Positions 45,825 to 54,392 of a stretch of 64,000 nucleotides of DNA are shown one piece after another; positions within the stretch are counted from its first letter, which is position 1; each line of letters begins with the position of its first letter. The translations under genes were made by a program, and so were the position numbers. This stretch comes from JBAZZQ01 sp041658725 (lineage in GTDB: Bacteria > Planctomycetota > Phycisphaerae > JAAYCJ01), in the NCBI GenBank assembly GCA_041658725.1, contig JBAZZQ010000011.1, positions 1 to 64,000 on the forward strand, in the 5' to 3' direction. Under the pieces are notes generated by a model, which ran no database searches, was not told the origin of the DNA, and was given only the letters and a program-made list of their open reading frames with translations.

Positions 45825-46555
45825 ATATTAAAACACACGGCACTTTTAGAACAAGCCTTTCGCCGTCGCGACATAATACCCGCGCCGCCAAATAAAACCA
45901 ACACGAGCGTAGCCGGTTCGGGAACCGAAAGCAGTTCGACCTTGAATCCCACATTCACCAGCGGATCTTCGCCCGGTAAGTCAGAACTAATCCGCAAGGT
46001 CAGCGTATCTCCAGGGTTAACCGTAAAATCCTGTGAATAGCTGTAGTCGGAAGCGTTACCGGAATGTTGAAGAATACTCCAACTATCATTCAGATATACA
46101 CGAGCTCGGTAGCTAGTGCTGGCATCGGTGACGTTGATATCAGCGTGTACCGTTCCCGATGTATTCGCAACCCAGGTCAGATAAGGGAAACGGTTGCCGG
46201 ATTCATCATCATCAAAACAGGCTCGCATAAAGCCATCGCCAATCCAACTGCCGGGGGCAGTTGAACCGTACCATGCGCCTTGATTAGAATTAATCGTTGG
46301 ATTCCAGCCGGCTAACGCCCCAGCCAACGATGGATCCGTATTATAGGTCCCACCGCGATATTTCCAGGCAACCTCACTCAAATCATCCAGTGCCTGCGGA
46401 CTGGTATTGGGATCCGAATTGAATTGGTCCCCAAAATCCCAAACATAATGATCAGGATATGTGGAAATAGCAAAAGACGGGGAAAGCCCGAATCCCAATA
46501 GGACCAGGAACGAAATCAAAAACGCACGTACTCTCTCTACGTTTCTCTCTCTCAT
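45821..46555 (-). CDS. PEP-CTERM sorting-domain protein
   Basis: A 244-aa secreted protein. A signal peptide (to about residue 29) is followed by a beta-rich body of unknown family. The C-terminal sorting signal VPEPATLVLVLFGGAGIMSRRR combines the PEP motif, a TM stretch and a basic tail, the substrate form for exosortase. The ending has 12 extra residues after the Arg cluster. No exosortase is in the window. The region around the start codon is an unusual (GA)n run that supplies the Shine-Dalgarno. Confidence 0.85.
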   Translation of the reverse strand: MRERNVERVRAFLISFLVLLGFGLSPSFAISTYPDHYVWDFGDQFNSDPNTSPQALDDLSEVAWKYRGGTYNTDPSLAGALAGWNPTINSNQGAWYGSTAPGSWIGDGFMRACFDDDESGNRFPYLTWVANTSGTVHADINVTDASTSYRARVYLNDSWSILQHSGNASDYSYSQDFTVNPGDTLTLRISSDLPGEDPLVNVGFKVELLSVPEPATLVLVLFGGAGIMSRRRKACSKSAVCFNI

Positions 46556-46630
46556 CTCTCTCTCCTCTGAACTCTCTAAAAACTCTCTCTCTGAAATCGT
46601 AACCCAAAAAGGCCTTGAGCTACAAGTTTA

Positions 46631-46659
46631 ACTATAAATAAAAAAGGTACGCGTGTCAA
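46631..46659 (-). promoter_or_regulatory. promoter of the PEP-CTERM gene
   Basis: On the minus strand TTGACA (46654-46659) and TATAGT (46631-46636) are separated by exactly 17 nt, a near-consensus sigma70 promoter with a leader of about 70 nt. Confidence 0.65.
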
Positions 46660-46734
46660 GCTTTTTCTTGATAAGAACCCTTACTGTTATTTTATAAGTT
46701 TTTGTTTTCTTTCGAACCCTGAAAATCTTTCTTC

Positions 46735-46763
46735 TTGATTTATTTTGTAAATTAGTGTATTGT
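46735..46763 (+). promoter_or_regulatory. promoter of the beta-helix/PEGA gene
   Basis: TTGATT (46735-46740) and TATTGT (46758-46763) with a 17-nt spacer give a leader of about 80 nt before the ATG at 46850. The two divergent promoters are about 75 bp apart. Confidence 0.5.
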
Positions 46764-46849
46764 TAATGTTCAAAGGGTGTTATCGAAACTGCCACGGATA
46801 GGCGAGAGAGAGTTTTGGATCATAGCCAATTTTTGACAAGGAAAAATGT

Positions 46850-48721
46850 ATGAATTTCAAAAAGATCGTTACCTCAACTGTGTTACTAACATTGACTTGT
46901 GGGTTTTTCTGTCTTTCTGCCGAAGGAATAACCATCAACGTTCCCGCAGATAGCGCGACAATTCAGTCGGCCATCGACGGTGCCAATCCTGGTGATGTGA
47001 TTGTCTTGACTCAGGGCACTTACGGGGATCGCGACATTGACTTTAAAGGAAAGGCCATTACCGTTCGCAGCACCAATCCGAACGATCCCAACATTGTCGC
47101 AGCCACAGTGATCGACTGTCAGGGCAGCCCAATCAAGCATCGTGGATTTCATTTTCATTCCGGTGAAGGCCGAGAAACGGTTTTAGCAGGCGTAACGATT
47201 ATCAATGGCTATCAGACAAGCGGCGGAGGGATTTATTGCGACAACGCCAGCAGCCCAACGATCAGTAATTGTATTATCGACGGCAATTCGGCGGATATTT
47301 ATGGTGCGGGCATCTATTGCAATAATGGCAGCAATCCGCTTATTACCAATTGCATTATCAGTAACAATAACAACAACTTTAGCGGAGGATTCGGTGGGGG
47401 AATCTCCTGCAAAAATAGCAGCCCAGTCATTTCCCATTGCACGTTTTCCAAAAACTCTGCTTATTACGGTGGTGGAATGTTTATGTACAACGGCAGCAAC
47501 CCCGTGATCAGCAATTGCACGTTCAGCAAAAATACGGCGATTAACCAGGGTGGCGGAATCTACGCTAAAACAAATTGTGCGGTAACGATCACGAACAGCG
47601 TCTTATGGGGCGATAACGTTACTCCGACCGACAACGCGACTATTCCGGATTTAAATGGACCAGAAATAGGTGTTATCGACAATAGTGGAGTTACAATTAC
47701 CTACAGCGATGTCCAGGGCGGAGAAGGACTTATTTATGTCTCCTCCAGTTCAAAAACCTGGGGCGTGGGAAACATCGAGACTGACCCGAAGTTTATAAGT
47801 ATTACCGATTTACATCTTACCGGGATTTCGCCCTGTATTAACACCGGGGACCCGAATGGCGTTTATGACAACCAGACGGACATCGATGGCGATCCGCGGG
47901 TGATTCAAGTGCGGGTGGATATGGGTTCGGATGAAATGTTGTTTGGGACACTGTCCGCCGATACGACCCCCGTAAAAGGCGCAATTGTGGTGGACGGCCA
48001 GACTTTGGGAACGGCTCCGCAGAGTCGGGACCTTCCGGTGGGAACTTATACCGTCAGTTTCGGGGCGATGACCGGTTATACCCAACCGGCGGATCAGCAG
48101 ATCACGATTTCTAAAAATGAAACGACCGTGGTTCTCGGAACTTATGCCCAGCAAACGGGAACCTTGACGGTAAGCACAACCCCTGTCTCCGGGGAAGTGA
48201 TTGTGGACGGTGTGAGCTGGGGGACGTCTCCGCAGAGCAGAAACATCGCCGTTGGGTCGCATACCGTCAGTTTTGGCGCGGTCAGCGGTTATACCAGTCC
48301 GCAAGGCCAAACGCCTACTGTCCAGGCAGGTCAAACGACCACCGTTCCGGGAACGTACCTCCGAAACAGTCCGACACAAGTTCATCTGACGGTCAATGTG
48401 ACCGGCCAGGGAACTGTGCTGCCGCAAAGCGGCGATTTCGATTTGGACTCGGTCGTGTCGCTGACAGCCGTCCTGGATGCGGATGGCTGGACGTTCGATC
48501 ACTGGGAAGGAGATGTTACCGGTTCAGACGCTCAGGTCAATTTAACGATGGATGGAAATAAAACCGTAACAGCGGTATTTCTGGCGTCGGACAATCAAAC
48601 GACGGATGACAATACGACTAATCCGTGTGCCGCGGTTGTCGGCGCACTGTGTCCGTGTTTTGGAATGCTTACCCTGGCCGGCCTGTTTGCCGGCGTATGC
48701 TTGCTGGGACGAAATTATTGA
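46850..48721 (+). CDS. secreted beta-helix protein with PEGA repeats and C-terminal anchor
   Basis: A 623-aa exported protein. A signal peptide (1-25) precedes a right-handed beta-helix (about 26-365) with repeated ISNCTFSKN-type rungs. Two PEGA-like beta domains follow (from TLSADTTPVKGAIVVDGQ and TLTVSTTPVSGEVIVDG), then a divergent InlB-type repeat ending DHWEGDVTG ... KTVTAVF. The C-terminus NPCAAVVGALCPCFGMLTLAGL with a short charged end resembles a sorting or membrane anchor. It is likely a surface adhesin-like or carbohydrate-binding protein. AAGGA precedes the ATG. Confidence 0.82.
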   Translation: MNFKKIVTSTVLLTLTCGFFCLSAEGITINVPADSATIQSAIDGANPGDVIVLTQGTYGDRDIDFKGKAITVRSTNPNDPNIVAATVIDCQGSPIKHRGFHFHSGEGRETVLAGVTIINGYQTSGGGIYCDNASSPTISNCIIDGNSADIYGAGIYCNNGSNPLITNCIISNNNNNFSGGFGGGISCKNSSPVISHCTFSKNSAYYGGGMFMYNGSNPVISNCTFSKNTAINQGGGIYAKTNCAVTITNSVLWGDNVTPTDNATIPDLNGPEIGVIDNSGVTITYSDVQGGEGLIYVSSSSKTWGVGNIETDPKFISITDLHLTGISPCINTGDPNGVYDNQTDIDGDPRVIQVRVDMGSDEMLFGTLSADTTPVKGAIVVDGQTLGTAPQSRDLPVGTYTVSFGAMTGYTQPADQQITISKNETTVVLGTYAQQTGTLTVSTTPVSGEVIVDGVSWGTSPQSRNIAVGSHTVSFGAVSGYTSPQGQTPTVQAGQTTTVPGTYLRNSPTQVHLTVNVTGQGTVLPQSGDFDLDSVVSLTAVLDADGWTFDHWEGDVTGSDAQVNLTMDGNKTVTAVFLASDNQTTDDNTTNPCAAVVGALCPCFGMLTLAGLFAGVCLLGRNY

Positions 48722-48726
48722 GAATT

Positions 48727-48862
48727 ACTAAATCCGAAATCCTAATGTCTAATCAATGACTAATTGTTGAAGGGCTAATGTCTAAATCTAAAAAGAGGCA
48801 TACGCGCCAGCTTCATCGGTAGACAGTTGGACATTAGTCATTAGACATTAGGATTTAGTCAT
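48727..48862. repeat. imperfect inverted repeat of CCTAATGTCTAAT type
   Basis: The arms about 48727-48765 and 48831-48862 share ATCCTAATGTCTAAT and ATGACTAAT in opposite orientation around a 65-nt centre. It fills the space between the convergent beta-helix and HIT genes. Confidence 0.55.
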
Positions 48863-48874
48863 TGGAAGGGTATA

Positions 48875-49285
48875 TTATTTCAATTCCGCGATGATTTTCC
48901 GCTGAATTTCCTGGTCCTTGCCCGTAGGATATTTTTTGGCGTTCCACCGGTAGCCCAAACCGTCGTCGGAGACGCGCGGGATTATGTGGAAATGAACGTG
49001 CTCAACAAGCTGACCGGCGACCTTGCCGTTGTTTTGCAGGATGTTATAACCTTCGGCCCCGGTGGCGCAGATAACGGCGTCGGCGAGTTCAGGCAAGACC
49101 TTGGCCACGGCCGCCACCTCGTCGGCGGGCATCTGGTCCAATCGTGAATAATGCTTCCTGGGAATAACCAACGTATGGCCGTCGGAAAGAGGACCAATGT
49201 CCAAAAACGAAAGAACTTGATCGTTTTCATAAATCTTTAACGCAGGAATCTGACCGGAGATAATTTTACAGAAAATGCAGTCCAT
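48875..49285 (-). CDS. HIT-family nucleotide hydrolase/transferase
   Basis: A 136-aa histidine-triad protein of the Hint (purine nucleoside phosphoramidase) type. It starts CIFCKIISGQIPA, has HTLVIPRKHY in the middle and the triad HVHFHIIPR near the C-terminus. Full length for the family. GAGG precedes the ATG. Downstream of the exporter gene, with a repeat-containing gap between them, so co-transcription is uncertain. Confidence 0.93.
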   Translation of the reverse strand: MDCIFCKIISGQIPALKIYENDQVLSFLDIGPLSDGHTLVIPRKHYSRLDQMPADEVAAVAKVLPELADAVICATGAEGYNILQNNGKVAGQLVEHVHFHIIPRVSDDGLGYRWNAKKYPTGKDQEIQRKIIAELK

Positions 49286-49309
49286 GTTTTCCTCTTAAAT
49301 TAAAAATCT

Positions 49310-49384
49310 CTTCTCTGTGTCCTCCGTGTTCTCTGTGGTTTAAAAAGAACTATAACCACAGAGATCGCAGAGAGCACAGAGAAA
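49310..49384. repeat. inverted repeat of TTCTCTGTGGTT type
   Basis: Left arm about 49310-49340 and right arm 49354-49384 consist of CTCTGTG-containing units in opposite orientation with a 13-nt loop. It is another of the short intergenic palindromes. Confidence 0.55.
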
Positions 49385-49405
49385 TTCCTATATAATCAAG
49401 TTTAA

Positions 49406-51679
49406 TTATTCGTCCTGCTGCAAACCTTTCAATTGTGTCTGATACAAGGTCTGATAGAGCGGCGACGCGGCGATTAACTCCTGGTGCGACCCGCAGGCCG
49501 TGATTTTGCCCCGATCCATCACGACGATTTTATCAGCTTTTTTGATCGTGCTGAATCGGTGGGCGATGACCAGGGCGGTTCGTCCGGGGAGAAATTCCTC
49601 TATCGCCTCCTGGATTTTTCGTTCGCTGTCGGCGTCGATCTGGCTGGTGGCTTCATCGAAAATGAGAACCGGGGCGTTTCGCAAAATGGCCCGGGCAATG
49701 GCGAGCCGTTGACGCTCCCCGCCGGAAAGACTGGTCCCATGCTCTCCGAGGATCGTTTGGTATCCTTCCGGAAGCCGTTCCACGAATTCATGGGCATGTG
49801 CCCGTTTGGCGGCGGCGATGATTTCGTCCATGCTCGCGTTATAATTTCCATAGGCGATATTATTAAAAACGGTATCGGCAAAAATCACGGCGTCCTGCGC
49901 GACATACGACATTTTTCGGCGAAGCGAACGGAGACTATATTCTCGCAGATCGACGCCGTCCCAGCTAATCGTACCTGATTGCGGGTCGAAAAGGCGAAGG
50001 AGCAGGGAAACCAAAGTGGTTTTGCCCGATCCGTTAGGCCCGACCACGGCATAGATTTTACCGGCTTGAATGTTAAGGCTGACCGCGTCGATGGCGGGAT
50101 GATCGGAATTCGGATAGGTGAAGGTAACGTTGGTAAAACTTATTTCCGACTTCGGCGGTTGGGTTTCTTTGGTGCCAGGGGAGAGCTCGAATTCTGTTTG
50201 CATATCGATGAGTTCAAAGATGCGTTTGGCGGCGGCGTTGGCCTTTTGGATATCGGTGTAGACGTTGGAAAGCTTCCGGATCGGGTCGAGGATCATCACC
50301 ATGCAGGCAAGCAGGGTCAGAAGTTCGGAGACTTTGATTTGTCCGTCCATGATCTGACCGGCCACCCAGACCATTCCCCCCGACAGGGCCAGAACGCCCA
50401 GCACTTCCATCAGTGGAGAACTCATGGCGTCGATTCTCTGAATCCGCAGGGAGTATTTCAGAATATCGCGTTCGAGACGGAAATAACGCTTCCGTTCGCG
50501 GTTTTCCATCGTGTAGGCCTTGACCACGCGGATGCCGCTCAGGGTACTTTCGAGCGCTCCGATGAGCCTGCCATAGCCGCGAAGGAGCTTTTCGTTGGCT
50601 CGGCGAATCCACTTGCCGAACTTACGGAATAAAAAAGCGGCGATGGGAGCAATGAAGATCACCAGGAGAGTCAGGCGCGGTTCAAGCATCAGGGCGAAGA
50701 CAAGAACGCCCACCGCCTTCAGGGGTTCGCGCAGAACCTTTCCGAAAAGCGTGCGGAGGGCTTTTAGAATGTCCTGCGAGTCCTGCATGAACCGGCTCAT
50801 CGTATCGGAGACGCCGCTGGTAACAAAAAACGACATCGGCAGCATCAACACCTTGGCATACATGACGCGACGGACGTCAATCAAAGTGCGCGCGCCGACG
50901 ATTTCTCCAAAGTATTCACCCAGGAACCGGCAAATATTCCCGAAAATGGACAGGGTCACAAAACCGGCCAGGACATACATGAGCATTTGCATACGATGAT
51001 GATTGCGTTCTTTGTCCGTAAGGTTAGGCGGTTCCGGGGGAATGTAATTGACCACGCCAAGCAGAACTTTATAGCGGAAACGTAACCGTCCGTATTCGAC
51101 GGTAACGGTCCGGGTGGCATTTTTTCCGACGGTGTAAATTTTCAGCGTGATCGGTTGCGTCACAACATTTTTTTTATGAAATCGCTCCTTAAAATATTTG
51201 ATCAGGTTGTTGAGCCAGGAGAGGGTGGAAGTTTCCTGTTTATCGGGAAGAGTCGCCAGGTAGCGAACCATCTTCCATCCCTGAAGATCACCGGAAGGGG
51301 TTACGACGGCGGCGATGTAATTACCCTTGCGGACTCCGGCTTTTTCGTACAAGCGATCGCGCGTGCTGATCCCTGTGACGAGAATGCCCTCTTCGCCCAG
51401 CATGGGTCGCACCGTCCGTTCTATGTCGCTACCGGCCAATTCCACGCCAAGCCGGTTTTGCGTCACCGCCAATTGGACCATGTTGTGAACGTCTTCCTTG
51501 TCCACCAGGACGCCGAGGATCGAGTACATCGTAACGATGCTGAACGTATAGGCGGCGGCCACTCCGATCATGGAGATAAAGCCGATGAGGACATATTTCC
51601 GGTGAGGCCAAACCATTCTGAGCACTCGCCAGAAATATTTCATCTGCGATAATTCACTTTCACGATTGCGTTTGGACAT
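49406..51679 (-). CDS. MsbA-like ABC exporter with a PDZ-like insert
   Basis: A 757-aa half-transporter with fused membrane and ATPase domains. Walker A GPNGSGKTT (about 547), signature LSGGERQRLAIARAI, Walker B VLIFDEATSQID and the IAHRFST switch are intact. Between TM1 (about 29-56) and TM2 (about 230-250), where relatives have a short loop, about 170 residues are inserted. Residues 90-200 look like a PDZ domain (GILVTGISTRDRLYEKAGVRKGNYI, written here only as its landmarks VTGISTR and AGVRKGNYI, then ITLKIYTVGK). This extracytoplasmic insert is unusual. Likely a lipid flippase. Confidence 0.88.
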   Translation of the reverse strand: MSKRNRESELSQMKYFWRVLRMVWPHRKYVLIGFISMIGVAAAYTFSIVTMYSILGVLVDKEDVHNMVQLAVTQNRLGVELAGSDIERTVRPMLGEEGILVTGISTRDRLYEKAGVRKGNYIAAVVTPSGDLQGWKMVRYLATLPDKQETSTLSWLNNLIKYFKERFHKKNVVTQPITLKIYTVGKNATRTVTVEYGRLRFRYKVLLGVVNYIPPEPPNLTDKERNHHRMQMLMYVLAGFVTLSIFGNICRFLGEYFGEIVGARTLIDVRRVMYAKVLMLPMSFFVTSGVSDTMSRFMQDSQDILKALRTLFGKVLREPLKAVGVLVFALMLEPRLTLLVIFIAPIAAFLFRKFGKWIRRANEKLLRGYGRLIGALESTLSGIRVVKAYTMENRERKRYFRLERDILKYSLRIQRIDAMSSPLMEVLGVLALSGGMVWVAGQIMDGQIKVSELLTLLACMVMILDPIRKLSNVYTDIQKANAAAKRIFELIDMQTEFELSPGTKETQPPKSEISFTNVTFTYPNSDHPAIDAVSLNIQAGKIYAVVGPNGSGKTTLVSLLLRLFDPQSGTISWDGVDLREYSLRSLRRKMSYVAQDAVIFADTVFNNIAYGNYNASMDEIIAAAKRAHAHEFVERLPEGYQTILGEHGTSLSGGERQRLAIARAILRNAPVLIFDEATSQIDADSERKIQEAIEEFLPGRTALVIAHRFSTIKKADKIVVMDRGKITACGSHQELIAASPLYQTLYQTQLKGLQQDE

Positions 51680-51797
51680 TTAATAAAAACCTTTCAAAAA
51701 GCTTTCAGCGATCAGCATTCAGCGGTCAGCTTAAGAGATATGGAAGGAATTATAAGGGATATGGAACCCAAAGGAAAGTGCCGTTCAAAAAACTAGC

Positions 51798-52307
51798 TCA
51801 TTTGGCAAATGCACATACTATAGGAAAAACAATAAGATTATGCAGACTGTGTGTAACAGTTGTGACCCATGTCGAAGTCCACCATGACTTGTTGCGGCAC
51901 TCCAGGTATGTGTGGCTGAAGAATATCCCCCCCACCATGCCTGCAGCAATACCTGATGCCACTCCTCCAACAAAGTGCAATGCTGCAAAGGGGACAGAAC
52001 CCGCCAGAAATTGAAACAGTCGAGACCGTTTAAAGGTTCGCATGGTCTCAATCGTTACGACCTGAAATAACAGTGTCTCCAATGGTGGCGCCACAAGCAC
52101 AAATACAAAAAAGGCAAGGAGCGGTTGCCGATTAAGTGGTCCGTGGTCGGCAACGCCAGCGTCAGGAATGAGCGACACGATGAAAATCGCCAACAGCCCT
52201 TTCAAGGCAAACTGCTGCACTAAGATACGGAACATGAATTGCCGTATGCCGGTACAATAATCGAGACGAATTGGGCGTAGTAACCACATGTACGAATCAC
52301 CTAACAT
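51798..52307 (-). CDS. CPBP-like membrane protein with altered active site
   Basis: A 169-aa polytopic protein with about five hydrophobic segments. PPLETLLFQ stands where CPBP proteases have EExxxR: Glu-Thr replaces Glu-Glu and Gln replaces Arg. FAALHFVGG and HSLHNL supply the two histidine positions. It may be a divergent or inactive family member. Its codon use and TA/CA-rich composition differ somewhat from the neighbouring ABC gene. No good ribosome site is visible at the first ATG, so the start is uncertain (MWLLRPIR, six codons later, is an alternative). Confidence 0.6.
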   Translation of the reverse strand: MLGDSYMWLLRPIRLDYCTGIRQFMFRILVQQFALKGLLAIFIVSLIPDAGVADHGPLNRQPLLAFFVFVLVAPPLETLLFQVVTIETMRTFKRSRLFQFLAGSVPFAALHFVGGVASGIAAGMVGGIFFSHTYLECRNKSWWTSTWVTTVTHSLHNLIVFPIVCAFAK

Positions 52308-52355
52308 GATTATAATGTTCCGTAGGCAAGTGAATCTTCTGCCTACACAAATAAA

Positions 52356-52781
52356 TCATTTCCGCCTTTGGTCAAAGACACCATTTGGCAAAAGCTTTCG
52401 AATCTCGTTCCGAATTCGCCGGGCGATTCGAACCGCCTGGCGTGCTTCTGTCAGTCGGATGGTTTCATACATCCCAGGATATCGCATGGTCGTTGCATAT
52501 CCCGTTAAGCGCCGTTGCCCCTCAATGGAAAGTCCTGATTGATAGTGTCCTGCCAATAACTTTTCCAATATGCCGATGTCGTGCGTTCTTGAAAAATCGA
52601 CCCCGTACCAGACCAGCAAGGCCTTCATGTATTTTTCCACACATTGCTGGGTGTGAAAACAAACGGTATCCGCGGGACAGTCCCGACCTAACTTGAGTGT
52701 ATGAGCGGCATTCTTAAGGTCGTTTTCCGCCTTATCCACCCACTCGCGTATGATCAGGAAGACGTTTTCGTTTTCGGGCAT
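52356..52781 (-). CDS. HEPN-domain protein (toxin-antitoxin partner)
   Basis: A 141-aa helical HEPN protein. The typical segments are EWVDKAENDLKNAAHTL, then CFHTQQCVEKYMKALLVW, and DFSRTHDIGILEKLL. The HEPN member of HEPN/MNT pairs is usually the RNase or toxin. I chose the ATG at 52781 so that the conserved ENDLKNA helix follows at the usual distance. It overlaps the nucleotidyltransferase gene by 50 nt, a tight coupling typical of this TA class. Confidence 0.85.
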   Translation of the reverse strand: MPENENVFLIIREWVDKAENDLKNAAHTLKLGRDCPADTVCFHTQQCVEKYMKALLVWYGVDFSRTHDIGILEKLLAGHYQSGLSIEGQRRLTGYATTMRYPGMYETIRLTEARQAVRIARRIRNEIRKLLPNGVFDQRRK

Positions 52782-53100
52782 ACAGAACCTTTCCTTCTCT
52801 GGCCGCGGGCCGCTCAATCGTTCCGATGACTTCCTTACGCCATTCAAATTCCGCAGGAGTCACCACAAGCAGATCTTTGGGGACGGCAATATCGTCCAGA
52901 GCCACTCCGATCTCGACCGCCTTTTCACGCCTTGAGCCTGTTACCGGCATAATGATCAGCAAATCCACGTCGCTGTCGGGTGAAGCCTCATTACGAGCGT
53001 GCGAACCGAACAGAATTATCTTGTCCGGATCGAACCTTCTGACAATTCGCAACACCATCCGCTGAATCTGTTTTTTAACGAGCGTCTGAACACGCTTCAT
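52732..53100 (-). CDS. MNT-type nucleotidyltransferase (antitoxin partner)
   Basis: A 122-aa minimal nucleotidyltransferase with the core motif LFGSHARNEASPDSDVDLLI (about 29-48): Gly-Ser and the two catalytic Asp. In known HEPN/MNT systems this partner inactivates the toxin by AMPylation. Start chosen at ATG 53100. The frame extends upstream without a ribosome site. Order is MNT then HEPN. The C-terminal tail runs into the HEPN start. Confidence 0.85.
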   Translation of the reverse strand: MKRVQTLVKKQIQRMVLRIVRRFDPDKIILFGSHARNEASPDSDVDLLIIMPVTGSRREKAVEIGVALDDIAVPKDLLVVTPAEFEWRKEVIGTIERPAAREGKVLYARKRKRLPDHTRVGG

Positions 53101-53133
53101 ATAGATACCCGTTTTTTTATCAAATCTTAAAGA

Positions 53134-53153
53134 GGGTGCAGCAAGCAGCACCC
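53134..53153. terminator. GGGTGC hairpin between lysC and the TA pair
   Basis: GGGTGC (53134-53139) pairs with GCACCC (53148-53153). Read on the minus strand after lysC it is preceded by TTTTTTTGTAGGGG. It has the same GTAGGGG-hairpin style as 34243-34266, so it may be a dispersed repeat that also ends lysC transcripts. Confidence 0.4.
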
Positions 53154-53165
53154 CTACAAAAAAAG

Positions 53166-54392
53166 CTATTTATCGTCTTCCGCGTCAAGACCAAAGGCGG
53201 TATGGATTCTTCGCAGAGCCTCGTCGGCTTCGGCGCGGTTGATGATGCAGCTGATCTTGATTTCGCTGGTGGAAATGTTGTGGATGTTGACGTTGGCGGC
53301 GGCAAGGGCTTGAAACATCTTTGCCGCCACGCCCGTGTGCGAGCGCATACCGATCCCGACGATGGAGACCTTGGCCACCTGGTCGTCATAGACAACCCCT
53401 TTTCCTCCGACCTCCTTAATGAGCTTTTCGGCGACATTTTTGGCGTCACGAAAATCGTTCATTTCAACGGTAAAGCTCAGGTTGGCCGTCCCGTCGGGTT
53501 GCGGGTTTTGGATGATATCGTCGACGACAATATTCTCACTCGAGATTACACCGAAAATTGTCGCGGCAATGCCCTTCTTGTCGGGCACGCTCAGGAATGT
53601 GACGCGGGCGAGATCTTTTTTAACGGTTACGCCGCGAACGGCTATTTCTTCCATTTCTTTGGTCTCCTCACAAATAAGACTTCCAGGCTCATCGGTCAGA
53701 CTCGAACGCACATGGATCGGCACGCCGTACTTTTTCCCGAATTCAATCGACCGGCTGTGCATGACCCCGGCCCCGAGACTGGCCAATTCCAGTATTTCGT
53801 CATAAGAAACTTTATCGAGCTTTCTGGCCTTGGGAACGATCCGCGGATCGGCCGTGTAGATGCCGTTTACGTCGGTATAAATCTCACACATCTCCGCCTT
53901 GAGCACCGCCGCCAAAGCCACCGCCGTCGTATCGGAACCGCCCCGGCCAAGAGTTGTAATATCGCCCTCCTCGTTCACTCCCTGGAACCCAGCCACAATG
54001 ACGATCTGCCCGCGATTCAAGTGATCGAAAATGTGATCGGCCTTGATCTGCTGAATCCGCGCCTTGGTGTGCGACTTGTCGGTGTACAGTCCGACCTGAA
54101 TGCCCGTCATGCTGATCGCGTCGTGCCCCATGCTCTGAATGGCCATTGCCATCAACGCGATACTGATCTGCTCGCCCACCGACAGAAGCATATCCATCTC
54201 ACGCTTGGACGGATTTTTCGTAATCTGATTCGCCAGGTCGACCAATTGGTCCGTCGTATGTCCCATGGCAGAGACCACCACAACCACCTGATGACCGGCC
54301 AGTTTCGCCCGGATCGCGCGGCGGGCGGCACGATTGATCCGCTCCGCGTCCTGGACACTGGTTCCTCCGAATTTCTGTACTATAAAGCCCAT
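53166..54392 (-). CDS. lysC: aspartate kinase
   Basis: A 408-aa monofunctional aspartokinase, the first step of the lysine, threonine and methionine pathway. The N-terminal VQKFGGTSVQDAERI and GRGGSDTTAVALAAVL mark the kinase domain. Two ACT domains occupy about 265-405 (VTFLSVPDKKGIAATIFG and VSIVGIGMRSHTGVAAKMF), the feedback-regulation site for lysine and/or threonine. Full length. GAGG precedes the ATG. It overlaps the upstream gene by 13 nt. dapA, the next committed step, lies about 7 kb away. Confidence 0.95.
   Translation of the reverse strand: MGFIVQKFGGTSVQDAERINRAARRAIRAKLAGHQVVVVVSAMGHTTDQLVDLANQITKNPSKREMDMLLSVGEQISIALMAMAIQSMGHDAISMTGIQVGLYTDKSHTKARIQQIKADHIFDHLNRGQIVIVAGFQGVNEEGDITTLGRGGSDTTAVALAAVLKAEMCEIYTDVNGIYTADPRIVPKARKLDKVSYDEILELASLGAGVMHSRSIEFGKKYGVPIHVRSSLTDEPGSLICEETKEMEEIAVRGVTVKKDLARVTFLSVPDKKGIAATIFGVISSENIVVDDIIQNPQPDGTANLSFTVEMNDFRDAKNVAEKLIKEVGGKGVVYDDQVAKVSIVGIGMRSHTGVAAKMFQALAAANVNIHNISTSEIKISCIINRAEADEALRRIHTAFGLDAEDDK

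Noticed and set aside
46764..46849. Riboswitch in the leader of the beta-helix gene
   Set aside because: The CCACGGATAGGCGAGAG stretch looked structured but does not match the c-di-GMP or other classes I know.
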